Positions 1 through 10,025 of a stretch of 64,000 bases of DNA are shown piece by piece. The stretch is taken from contig CM075773.1 in NCBI GenBank assembly GCA_037974665.1, positions 19,334,146-19,398,145 of the forward strand, in the 5' to 3' direction. The stretch's first letter is position 1; each line of letters opens with the position of its first letter. The position numbers and the translations under genes were made by a program. Origin of the DNA: Ehretia macrophylla (Eukaryota; Streptophyta; Magnoliopsida; Boraginales; Ehretiaceae). The notes under the pieces are model-generated. The model was not told the DNA's origin. It made no database searches and saw only the letters and a list, made by a program, of their open reading frames with translations.

Positions 1-669
1 AGAAGAAAAGTGTCCCGAAACTGATAAAAAAGTTAGATTTTGGGCTCCAAAAAAAGGCCCAGCGAAGCAAAGCTTGCTGTCCCGTCGTAGAGCTCTCAGA
101 GAGCTTTCCAACGGTATGCTGTGGGCCGCGTAACTCTTTACGGATCAAAAGTTATGGGCTCCGGAGCGACGGAGACCTGGTACCAAGCCCCACGCCCTCG
201 GTTTGTGGGCCCAGCCTTTACGCGAACCGAAGCTGTCTCGCCCAAGGTGCCGCGGGATTCGGTAACAAAAATGGGACGGATTGTGTTGTCGCCCTTTTCG
301 CGGCGCACGACGTACGATCTGTGACGGAAAAACAGCGCAAAAGAAGAAAAATGTCCCGAAACTGATGAAAACGTTCGATTTTGGGCTCTGAAAAAAGGCC
401 CAGCGAAGCAAAGCTTGGCTGTCTCGTCGTAGAGCTCTCGGAGAGCTTTCCAACGGTATGCTGTGGGCCGCGTAACTCTTTACGGATCAAAAGTTATGGG
501 CTCCGGAGCGACGGAGACCTGGTCCCAAGCCCCACGCCCTCGGTTTTTGGGCCCAGCCTCTACGCGAAGCGAAGCTGTCTCGCCCAAGGTGCCGCGGGAT
601 TCGGTAACAAAAATGAGACGGATTGGGTTGTCGCCCTTTTCGCGGCGCACGACGTACGATCCGGGATGG

Positions 670-738
670 AAAAACAGCACAAAAGAAGAAAAGTGTCCTG
701 AAACTGATGAAATCGTTCGATTTTGGGCTCCGAAAAAA
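670..738 (+). other. Phased A-tract segment, predicted intrinsically bent (representative copy)
   Basis: Short A or T runs are centred near 672, 682, 690, 702, 711, 722 (T run) and 735, so most are 8-11 bp apart, close to one helical turn. This is the known sequence pattern for intrinsic DNA curvature. It is kept in nearly every full-length monomer at phase 198-266. The short monomers keep its left part but lose the last T- and A-runs. No curvature calculation was made. Confidence 0.6.
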
Positions 739-774
739 GGCACAGCGAAGCTATGCTTGGCTGTCCCGTCGTAG

Positions 775-789
775 AGCTCTCGGAGAGCT
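775..789 (+). other. 15-bp inverted repeat in each monomer (representative copy)
   Basis: AGCTCTC and GAGAGCT are perfect 7-bp arms around one G at phase 310. The motif is kept in most full-length monomers; variants such as CTCTCAGAGAG (near 1801) and CTCCCGGAGAG (near 36529) still pair. Short monomers lack it because it lies inside their deletion. Both flank-side breaks of the inverted block fall at its centre. Confidence 0.75.
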
Positions 790-1497
790 TTCCAACGGTA
801 TACTGTGGGCCGCGTAACTCTTTACGGATCAAAAGTTATGGGCTCTGGAGCAACGGAGACTTGGTCGCAAGCCCCACGCCCTCGGTCTGTGGGCACAGCC
901 TCTACGCGGAGCGAAGTTGTCTAGCCCAAGGTGCCGCGGGATTCGGTAACAAAAATTTGACGGATTGGGTTATCGCCCTTTTCGCGGCGCACGACGTACG
1001 ATCCGGGACGGAAAAACAGCGCAAAAGAAGAAAAGTGTCCCGAAACTGATGAAAACGTTCGATTTTGGGCTCCGAAAAAAGGCCCAGCGAAGCAAAGCTT
1101 GCTGTCCCGTCGTAGAGCTCTCGGAGAGCTTTCCAACGGTATGCTGTGGGCCGCGTAACTCTTTACGGATCAAAAGTTATGGGCTCCGGAGCGACGGAGA
1201 CCTGGTACCAAGCCCCACGCCCTCGGTTTGTGGGCCCAGCCTCTACGCGAAGCGAAGCTGTCTCGCCCAAGGTGCCGCGGGATTCGGTAACAGAAATGGG
1301 ACGGATTGGGTTGTCGCCCTTTTCGCGGCGCACGACGTACGATCCGGGACGAAAAAACAGCGCGAAAGAAGAAAAATGTCCCGAAACTGATGAAAACGTT
1401 CGATTTTGGGCTCCTAAAAAAGGCCCAGCAAAGCAGAACTTAGCTGTCCCGTCGTAGAGCTCTCGGAGAGCTTTCCAACGGTATGCTGTGGGCCGCG

Positions 1498-2863
1498 TAT
1501 CTCTTTACGGATCAAAAGTTATGGGCTCCGGAGCGACGGAGACTTGGTCGCAAGCCCCACGCCCTCGGTTTGTGGGAACAGCCTCTACGCGGAGCGAAGT
1601 TGTCTAGCCCAAGGTGCCGCGGGATTCGGTAACAAAAATGGGACGGATTGGGTTGTCGCCCTTTTCGCGGCGCACGACGTACGATCCGGGACGGAAAAAC
1701 AGCGCAAAAGAAGAAAAGTGTCCCGAAACTGATAAAAATGTTCGATTTTGGGCTCCGAAAAAAGGCCCAGCGAAGCAAAGCTTGCTGTCCCGTCGTAGAG
1801 CTCTCAGAGAGCTTTCCAACGGTATGCTGTGGGCCGCGTAACTCTTTACGGATCAAAAGTTATGGGCTCCGGAGCGACGGAGACCTGGTACCAAGCCCCA
1901 CGCCCTCGGTTTGTGGGCCCAGCCTTTACGCGAACCGAAGCTGTCTCGCCCAAGGTGCCGCGGGATTCGGTAACAAAAATGGGACGGATTGTGTTGTCGC
2001 CCTTTTCGCGGCGCACGACGTACGATCCGTGACGGAAAAACAGCGCAAAAGAAGAAAAATGTCCCGAAACTGATGAAAACGTTCGATTTTGGGCTCTGAA
2101 AAAAGGCCCAGCGAAGCAAAGCTTGGCTGTCTCGTCGTAGAGCTCTCGGAGAGCTTTCCAACGGTATGCTGTGGGCCGCGTAACTCTTTACGGATCAAAA
2201 GTTATGGGCTCCGGAGCGACGGAGACCTGGTCCCAAGCCCCACGCCCTCGGTTTTTGGGCCCAGCCTCTACGCGAAGCGAAGCTGTCTCGCCCAAAGTGC
2301 CGCGGGATTCAGTAACAAAAATGAGACGGATTGGGTTGTCGCCCTTTTCGCGGCGCATGACGTACGATCCGGGATGGAAAAACAGCACAAAAGAAGAAAA
2401 GTGTCCTGAAACCGATGAAATCGTTCGATTTTGGGCTCCGAAAAAAGGCACAGCGAAGCTCGGCTTGGCTGTCCCGTCGTAGAGCTCTCGGAGAGCTTTC
2501 CAACGGTATACTGTGGGCCGCGTAACTCTTTACGGATCAAAAGTTATGGGCTCCGGAGCAACGGAGACTTGGTCGCAAGCCCCACGCCCTCGGTCTGTGG
2601 GCCCAGCCTCTACGCGGTGCGAAGTTGTCTAGCCCAAGGTGCCACGAGATTCGGTAACAAAAATGGGACGGATTGGGTTGTCGCCCTTTTCGCGGCGCAC
2701 GACGTACGATCCGGGACGGAAAAACAGCGCAAAAGAAGAAAAGTGTCCCGAAACTGATGAAAACGTTCGATTTTGGACTCCGAAAAAAGGCCCAGCGTAG
2801 CAAAGCTTGTTGTCCCGTAGTATAGCTCTCGGAGAGCTTTCCAACGGTATGCTGTGGGCCGCG
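1498..2863 (+). repeat. 4-monomer block, copy 1 (1366 bp; partner at 4913)
   Basis: Four monomers shared with 4913-6278 at an offset of 3415 bp (10 monomers). Both copies begin with the rare anchor variant TATCTC, follow with monomers carrying CTTTACGCGAACCGAAG, and keep the same 341/342/342/341 spacing. The second to fourth monomers are also related to 131-1155. Confidence 0.85.
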
Positions 2864-4099
2864 TAACTCTTTACGGATCAAAAGTTATGGGCTCCGGAGC
2901 GACGGAGACCTGGTACCAAGCACCACGTCCTCGGTTTGTGGGCCCAGCCTCTACGCGAAGCGAAGCTGTCCCGCCCAAGGTGCCGCGGGATTCGGTAACA
3001 GAAATGGAACGGATTGGGTTGTCGCCCTTTTCGCGGCGCACGACGTACGATCCGGGACGGAAAAACAGCACAAAAGAAGAAAAGTGTCCTGAAACTGATG
3101 AAATCGTTCGATTTTGGGCTCCGAAAAAAGGCACAGCGAAGCGATGATTGGCTGTCCCGTCGTAGAGCTCTCGGAGAGCTTTCCAACGGTATACTGTGGG
3201 CCGCGTAACTCTTTACGGATCAAAAGTTATGGGCTCCGGAGCGACGGAGACTTGGTCGCAAGCCCCACGCCCTCGGTTTGCGGGCCCAGCCTCTGCGCGG
3301 ACCGAAGTTGTCTAGCCCAAGGTGCCGCGGGATTCGGTAACAAAAATGGGACGGATTGGGTTGTCGCCCTTTTCGCGGCGCACGACGTACGATCCGGGAC
3401 GGAAAAACAGCGCAAAAGAAGAAAAGTGTCCCGAAACTGATGAAAACGTTCGATTTTTAGCTCCGAAAAAAGGCCCAGCGAAGCAAAGCTTGTTGTCCCG
3501 TCGTAGAGCTCTCGGAGAGCTTTCCAACGGTATGCTGTGGGCCGCGTAACTCTTTACGGATCAAAAGTTATGGGCTCCAGAGCGACGGTGACCTGGTCGC
3601 AAGCCCCACGCCCTCGATTTGCGGGCCCAGCCTCTACGCGAAGCGAAGCTGTCTCGCCCAAGGTTCCGCGGTATTCGGTAACAGAAATGGGACGGATTGG
3701 GTTGTCGCCCCTTTCGCGGCGCACGACGTACGATCCGGGACGGAAAAACAGCGCAAAAGAAGAAAAGTGTCCCGAAACTGATGAAATCGTTCGATTTTGG
3801 GCTCCGAAAAAAGGCCCAGCGAAGCAATACTTAGCTGTCTCGTCGTAGAGCTCTCGGAGAACTTTCCAACGGTATGCTGTGGGCCGCGTAACTCTTTACG
3901 GATCAAAAGTTATGGACTCCGGAGCGACGGAGACTTGGTCGCAAGCCCCACGACCTCGGTTTGCGGGCCCAGCCTCGACGCGAATCGAAGCTGTCTCGCC
4001 CAAGGTGCCGCGGGATTCGGTAACAAAAATGGGACGGATTGGGTTGTCGCCCTTTTCGCGGCGCACGACGTACGATCCGGGACGGAAAAACAGCGCAAA

Positions 4100-4762
4100 A
4101 AAAGATAAGTATCCCGAAACTGATGAAAACGTTCGATTTTGGGCTCCGAAAAGAGGCACAGCGAAGCGAGGTTTGGCTGTCCCGTCATAGAGCTATCGGA
4201 GAGCTTTCCAACGGTATGCTGTGGGCCGCGTAACTCTTCACGGATCAAAAGTAATTGGCTCCGGAGCGACGGAGACTTGGTCTCAAGCCCCACGCCCTCG
4301 GTTTGCGGGCCCAGCCTCTACGCGAATCGATGCTGTCTCGCCCAAGGTGCCGCGGGATTCGGTAACAAAAACGGGACGGATTGGGTTGTCGCCCTTTTCG
4401 CGGCGCACGACGTACGATCCGGGACGGAAAAACAGCGCAAAAGAAAAAAGTGTCCCGAAACTGATGAAATCGTTCGATTTTGGGCTCCGAAAAAAGGCCC
4501 AGCAAAGCAGAGCTTGCTGTCCCGTCTTAGAGCTCTCGGAGAGCTTTCCAACGGTATGCTGTGGGCCGCGTAACTCTTTACGGATCAAAAGTTATTGGCT
4601 CCGGAGCGACGGAGACTTGGTCCCAAGCCCCACGCCCTCGGTTTGCGGGCCCAACCTCTACGCGAATCGATGCTGTCTCGCCCAAGGTGCCGCGGGATTC
4701 GGTAACAAAAATGGGACGGATTGGGTTGTCGCCCTTTTCGCGGCGCACGACGTACGATCCGG
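4100..4762 (+). repeat. Duplicated segment, copy 1 (offset 4434 bp)
   Basis: This matches 8534-9196 almost base for base. Shared rare features include AGTAATTGGCTCC with CTCTTCACGG at the anchor (4231 and 8665), AACGGGACGG, a 2-bp-shorter AAAGAAAAAAGTG and CCCGTCTTAGAGC. Outside these limits the copies diverge, so the segment was copied without respect to monomer boundaries. Confidence 0.88.
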
Positions 4763-4912
4763 GACGAAAAAACAGCGCGAAAGAAGAAAAATGTCCCGAA
4801 ACTGATGAAAACATTCGATTTTGGGCTCCTAAAAAAGGCCCAGCAAAGCAGAGCTTAGCTGTCCCGTCGTAGAGCTCTCGGAGGGCTTTCCAACGGTATG
4901 CTGTGGGCCGCG

Positions 4913-6278
4913 TATCTCTTTACGGATCAAAAGTTATGGGCTCCGGAGCGACGGAGACTTGGTCGCAAGCCCCACGCCCTCGGTTTGTGGGAACAGCCTC
5001 TACGCGGAGCGAAGTTGTCTAGCCCAAGGTGCCGCGGGATTCGGTAACAAAAATGGGACGGATTGGGTTGTCGCCCTTTTCGCGGCGCACGACGTACGAT
5101 CCGGGACGGAAAAACAGCGCAAAAGAAGAAAAGTGGCCCGAAACTGATAAAAATGTTCGATTTTGGCCTCCGAAAAAAGGCCCAGCGAAGCAAAGCTTGC
5201 TGCCCCGTCGTAGAGCTCTCGGAGAGCTTTCCAACGGTATGCTGTGGGCCGCGTAACTCCTTACGGATCAAAAGTTATGGGCTCCGGAGCGACGGAGACC
5301 TGGTACCAAGCCCCACGCCCTCGGTTTGTGGGCCCAGCCTTTACGCGAACCGAAGCTGTCTCGCCCAAGGTGCCGCGGGATTCGGTAACAAAAATGAGAT
5401 GGATTGGGTTGTCGCCCTTTTCGCGGCGCACGACGGACGATCCGTGACGAAAAAACAGCGCAAAAGAAGAAAAATGTCCCGAAACTGATGAAAACGTTCG
5501 ATTTTGGGCTCTGAAAAAAGGCCCAGCGAAGCAAAGCTTGGCTGTCTCGTCGTAGAGCTCTCGGAGAGCTTTCCAACGGTATGCTGTGGGCCGCGTAACT
5601 CTTTACGGATCAAAAGTTATGGGCTCCGGAGCGACGGAGACCTGGTCCCAAGCCCCACGCCCTCGGTTTTTGGGCCCAGCCTCTACGCGAAGCGAAGCTG
5701 TCTCGCCCAAGGTGCCGCGGGATTCGGTAACAAAAATGAGACGGATTGGGTTGTCGCCCTTTTCGCGGCGCACGACGTACGATCCGGGATGGAAAAACAG
5801 CACAAAAGAAGAAAAGTGTCCTGAAACCGATGAAATCGTTCGATTTTGGGCTCCGAAAAAAGGCACAGCGAAGCTCTGCTTGGCTGTCCCGTCGTAGAGC
5901 TCTCGGAGAGCTTTCCAACGGTATACTGTGGGCCGCGTAACTCTTTACGGATCAAAAGTTATGGGCTCCGGAGCAACGGAGACTTGGTCGCAAGCCCCAC
6001 GCCCTCGGTCTGTGGGCCCAGCCTCTACGCGGAGCGAAGTTGTCTAGCCCAAGGTGCCGCGGGATTCGGTAACAAAAATGGGACGGATTGGGTTGTCGCC
6101 CTTTTCGCGGCGCACGACGTACGATCCGGGACGGAAAAACAGCGCAAAAGAAGAAAAGTGTCCCGAAACTGATGAAAACGTTCGATTTTGGACTCCGAAA
6201 AAAGGCCCAGCGAAGCAAAGCTTGCTGTCCCATCGTAGAGCTCTCGGAGAGCTTTCCAACGGTATGTTGTGGGCCGCG
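4913..6278 (+). repeat. 4-monomer block, copy 2 (1366 bp; partner at 1498)
   Basis: Same order of variant monomers as 1498-2863, including the TATCTC anchor at 4913 and the ACCGAAG variant in the monomer at 5254. A few private substitutions, such as TGGCCC near 5133, separate the copies. Confidence 0.85.
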
Positions 6279-6613
6279 TAACTCTTTACGGATCAAAAGT
6301 TATGGGCTCCAGAGCGACGGTGACCTGGTCCCAAGCCCTCTGTTTGTGGGCCCAGCCTCTACGCGAAGCGAAGCTGTCTCGCCCAAGGTTCCACGGGATT
6401 CGGTAACAGAAATGGGACGGATTGGGTTGTCGCCCTTTTCGCGGCGCACGACGTACGATCCGGGACGGAAAAACAGCGCAAAAGAAGAAAAGTGTCCCGA
6501 AATTGATGAAATCATTCGATTTTGGGCTCCGAAAAAAGGCCCAGCGAAGCAATGCTTAACAGTCTCGTCGTAGAGCTCTCGGAGAACTTTCCAACGGTAT
6601 GCTGTGGGCCGCG
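6279..6613 (+). repeat. 335-bp monomer with 7-bp deletion
   Basis: The run CAAGCCCCACGCCCTCGG is reduced to CAAGCCCTCTG near 6331, a loss of 7 bp between two GCCC direct repeats. The same deletion occurs in the monomer at 55721. Confidence 0.85.
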
Positions 6614-6954
6614 TAACTCTTTACGGATCAAAAGTTATGGGCTCCGGAGCGACGGAGACTTGGTCGCAAGCCCCACGCCCTCGGTTTGCGGGCCCAGCCT
6701 CTACGCGAATCGAAGCTGTCTCGCCCAAGGTGCCTTGGATTCGGTAACAAAAATGGGACGGATTGGGTTGTCGCCCTTTTCGCGGCGCACGACGTACGAT
6801 CCGGGATGGAAAAACAGCGCGAAAGAAGAAAAATGTCCCGAAACTGATGAAAGCGTTCGATTTTGGGCTCCTAAAAAAGGCCCAGCGAAGCAAAGCTTAG
6901 CTGTCCCGTCGTAGAGCTCTCGGAGAGCTTTCCAACGGTATGCTGTGGGCCGCG

Positions 6955-7638
6955 TAACTCTTTACGGATCAAAAGTTATGGGCTCCGGAGCGACGGAGAC
7001 CTGGTACCAAGCACCACGTCCTCGGTTTGTGGGCCCAGCCTCTACGCGAAGCGAAGCTGTCTCGCCCAAGGTGCCGCGGGATTCAGTAACAAAAATGGGA
7101 CGGATTGGGTTGTCGCCCTTTTCGCGGCGCACGACGTACGATCCGGGACGGAAAAACAGCACAAAAGAAGAAAAGTGTCCTGAAACTGATGAAATCGTTC
7201 GATTTTGGGCTCCGAAAAAAGGCACAGCGAAGCGATGATTGGCTGTCCCGTCGTAGAGCTCTCGGAGAGCTTTCCAACGGTATACTGTGGGCCGCGTAAC
7301 TCTTTACGGATCAAAAGTTATGGGCTCCGGAGCGACAGAGACTTGGTCGCAAGCCCCACGCCCTCGATTTGTGGGCCCAGCCTCTACGCGGAGCGAAGTT
7401 GTCTAGCCCAAGGTGCCGCGGGATTCGGTAAGAAAAATGGGACGGATTATGTTGTCGCCCTTTTCGCGGCGCACGACGTACGATCCGGGACGGAAAAACA
7501 GCGCAAAAGAAGAAAAGTGTCCCGAAACTGATAAAAACGTTCGATTTTGGGCTCCGAAAAAAGGCCCAGCAAAGCAAAGCTTAGCTGTCCCGTCGTAGAG
7601 CTCTCGGAGAGCTTTCCAACGGTATGCTGTGGGCCGCG
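6955..7638 (+). repeat. Dimer HOR (684 bp), copy 1
   Basis: This two-monomer unit is repeated directly at 7639-8322. Shared marks include GGTACCAAGCACCACGTCC in the first monomer, GCGATGATTGG before the second, and GATTTGTGGG in the second. The pair at 2864-3546 is an older relative with the same CACCACGTCC and GATGATTGG variants. Confidence 0.85.
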
Positions 7639-8322
7639 TAACTCTTTACGGATCAAAAGTTATGGGCTCCGGAGCGACGGAGACCTGGTACCAAGCACCA
7701 CGTCCTCGGTTTGTGGGCCCAGCCTCTACGCGAAGCGAAGCTGTCTAGCCCAAGGTGCCGCGGGATTCAGTAACAAAAATGGGACGGATTGGGTTGTCGC
7801 CCTTTTCGCGGCGCACGACGTCCGATCCGGGACGGAAAAACAGCACAAAAGAAGAAAAGTGTCCTGAAACTGATGAAATCGTTCGATTTTGGGCTCCGAA
7901 AAAAGGCACATCGAAGCGATGATTGGCTGTCCCGTCGTAGAGCTCTCGGAGAGCTTTCCAACGGTATACTGTGGGCCGCGTAACTCTTTACGGATCAAAA
8001 GTTATGGGCTCCGGAGCGACGGAGACTTGGTCGCAAGCCCCACGCCCTCGATTTGTGGGCCCAGCCTATACGCGGAGCGAAGTTGTCTAGCCCAAGGTGC
8101 CGCGGGATTCGGTAACAAAAATGGGACGGATTGGGTTGTCGCCCTTTTCGCGGCGCACGACGTACGATTCCGGGACGGAAAAACAGCGCAAAAGAAGAAA
8201 AGTGTCCCGAAACTGATGAAAACGTTCGATTTTGGGCTCCGAAAAAAGGCCCAGCGAAGCAAAGCTTGTTGTCTCGTCGTAGAGCACTCGGAGAGCTTTC
8301 CAACGGTATGCTGTGGGCCGCG
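7639..8322 (+). repeat. Dimer HOR (684 bp), copy 2
   Basis: Direct tandem copy of 6955-7638. It has its own changes, including GTCCGATCC near 7821 and an inserted T in CGATTCCGGG near 8167. Confidence 0.85.
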
Positions 8323-8533
8323 TAACTCTTTACGGATCAAAAGTTATGGGCTCCAGAGCGACGGTGACCTGGTCGCAAGCCCCACGCCCTCGATTTGCGG
8401 GCCCAGCCTCTATGCGAAGCGAAGCTGTCTCGCCCAAGGTGCCGCAGGATTCGGTAACAAAAATGGGACGGATTGGGTTGTCGCCCTTTTCGCGGGGCAC
8501 GACGTACGATCCGGGACGGAAAAACAGCGCAAA

Positions 8534-9196
8534 AAAAGAAAAGTGTCCTGAAACTGATGAAAAGGTTCGATTTTGGGCTCCGAAAAGAGGCACAGCGAAG
8601 CGAGGTTTGGCTGTCCCGTCATAGAGCTATCGGAGAGCTTTCCAACGGTATGCTGTGGGCCGCGTAACTCTTCACGGATCAAAAGTAATTGGCTCCGGAG
8701 CGACGGAGACTTGGTCTCAAGCCCCACGCCCTCGGTTTGCGGGCCCAGCCTCTACGCGAATCGATGCTGTCTCGCCCAAGGTGCCGCGGGATTCGGTAAC
8801 AAAAACGGGACGGATTGGGTTGTCGCCCTTTTCGCGGCGCACGACGTACGATCCGGGACGGAAAAACAGCGCAAAAGAAAAAAGTGTCCCGAAACTGATG
8901 AAATCGTTCGATTTTGGGCTCCGAAAAAAGGCCCAGCAAAGCAGAGCTTGCTGTCCCGTCTTAGAGCTCTCGGAGAGCTTTCCAACGGTATGCTGTGGGC
9001 CGCGTAACTCTTTACGGATCAAAAGTTATTGGCTCCGGAGCGACGGAGACTTGGTCCCAAGCCCCACGCCCTCGGTTTGCGGGCCCAACCTCTACGCGAA
9101 TCGATGCTGTCTCGCCCAAGGTGCCGCGGGATTCGGTAACAAAAATGGGACGGATTGGGTTGTCGCCCTTTTCGCGGCGCACGACGTACGATCCGG
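8534..9196 (+). repeat. Duplicated segment, copy 2 (offset 4434 bp)
   Basis: Second copy of 4100-4762, carrying the CTCTTCACGG anchor at 8665, the AAAGAAAAAAGTG contraction and the CCCGTCTTAGAGC variant. The preceding monomer half (8323-8530) is of another subfamily, which marks the left edge of the copied tract. Confidence 0.88.
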
Positions 9197-9688
9197 GACG
9201 GAAAAACAGCGCAAAAGAAGAAAAGTGTCCCAAAACTGAAGAAAACGTTCGATTTTGGGCTCCGAAAAAAGGCACAGCGAAGCAAAGCTTGGCTGTCCCA
9301 TCGTAGAGCTCTCGGAGAGCTTTCGAACGGTATGCTATGGGCCGCGTAACTCTTTACGGATCAAAAGTTATTGGCTCCGGAGCGACGGAGACCTGGTCCC
9401 AAGCCCCACGCCCTCGGTTTGCGTGCCCAGCCTCTACGCGAATCTAATCTGTCTCGCCCAAGGTGCCGCGGGATTCGGTAACAAAAATGGGACGGATTGG
9501 GTTGTCGCCCTTTTCGCGGCGCACGACGTACGATCCGGGACGAAAAAACAGCGCGAAAGAAAAAAAATGTCCCGAAACTGATGAAAACATTCGATTTTGG
9601 GCTCCTAAAAAAGGCCCAGCAAAGCAGAGCTTAGCTGTCCCGTCGTAGAGCTCTCGGAGAGCTTTCCAACGGTATGCTGTGGGCCGCG

Positions 9689-10025
9689 TATCTCTTTACG
9701 GATCAAAAGTTATGGGCTCCGGTGCGACGGAGACCTGGTACCAAGCACCACGCCCTCGGTTTGTGGGCCCAGCCTCTACGCGAAGCGAAGCTGTCTCGCC
9801 CAAGGTGCCGCGGGATTCGGTAACAAAAATGGGACGGATTGGGTTGTCGCCCTTTTCGCGGCGCACGACGTACGATCCGGGACGGAAAAACAGCGCAAAA
9901 GAAGAAAAATGTCCCGAAACTGATGAAAACGTTCGATTTTGGGCTCCGAAAAAAGGCCCAGCGAAGCTTGACTGCCCCATCATAGAGCTCTCGGAGAGCT
10001 TTCCAACGGTATGCTGTGGGCCGCG
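9689..10025 (+). repeat. 337-bp monomer with 5-bp deletion
   Basis: GCGAAGCAAAGCTTGG is shortened to GCGAAGCTTGA near 9962, consistent with loss of one step of the GAAGC/AAAGC direct repeat. The anchor is the TATCTC variant. Confidence 0.8.

Larger units (their letters stand above)
473..814 (+). repeat. Type monomer (342 bp) used for phase numbering
   Basis: This full-length unit runs from TAACTC to the next TAACTC. Landmarks by phase: 1-14 anchor; 26 GGGCTCCG; 49-54 subfamily site (GGTCCC here; GGTACC or GGTCGC elsewhere); 69-74 CGGTTT, the first inversion junction on the inverted side; 92 GCGAAG direct repeat; 198-266 helically spaced A-tracts; 303-317 inverted repeat AGCTCTC-G-GAGAGCT; 317-325 TTTCCAACG. 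The length is 3 x 114, so reading frames persist from monomer to monomer. It is also about twice a nucleosomal repeat; the link to chromatin is inference. Confidence 0.95.
131..1155 (+). repeat. 3-monomer block related to 1839-2863 and 5254-6278
   Basis: Monomers at 131, 473 and 815 match those at 1839, 2181 and 2523 (offset 1708 bp, five monomers) and at 5254, 5596 and 5938. The ACCGAAG variant, GGTTTTTGGG in the second unit and TATACTG before the third anchor recur in order. The 1708-bp period breaks down after about 1300/3000. Confidence 0.82.

Noticed and set aside
712-724. RNA polymerase III B box around GTTCGATTTT
   Set aside because: GTTCGA fits but the following C residues are missing and no convincing A box lies upstream at the right distance.
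789-797. CENP-B box (minus-strand CGTTGGAAA in each monomer)
   Set aside because: Only the nine-base core-like string matches. The required TTCG start is ACCG here and the CGGG end is absent.
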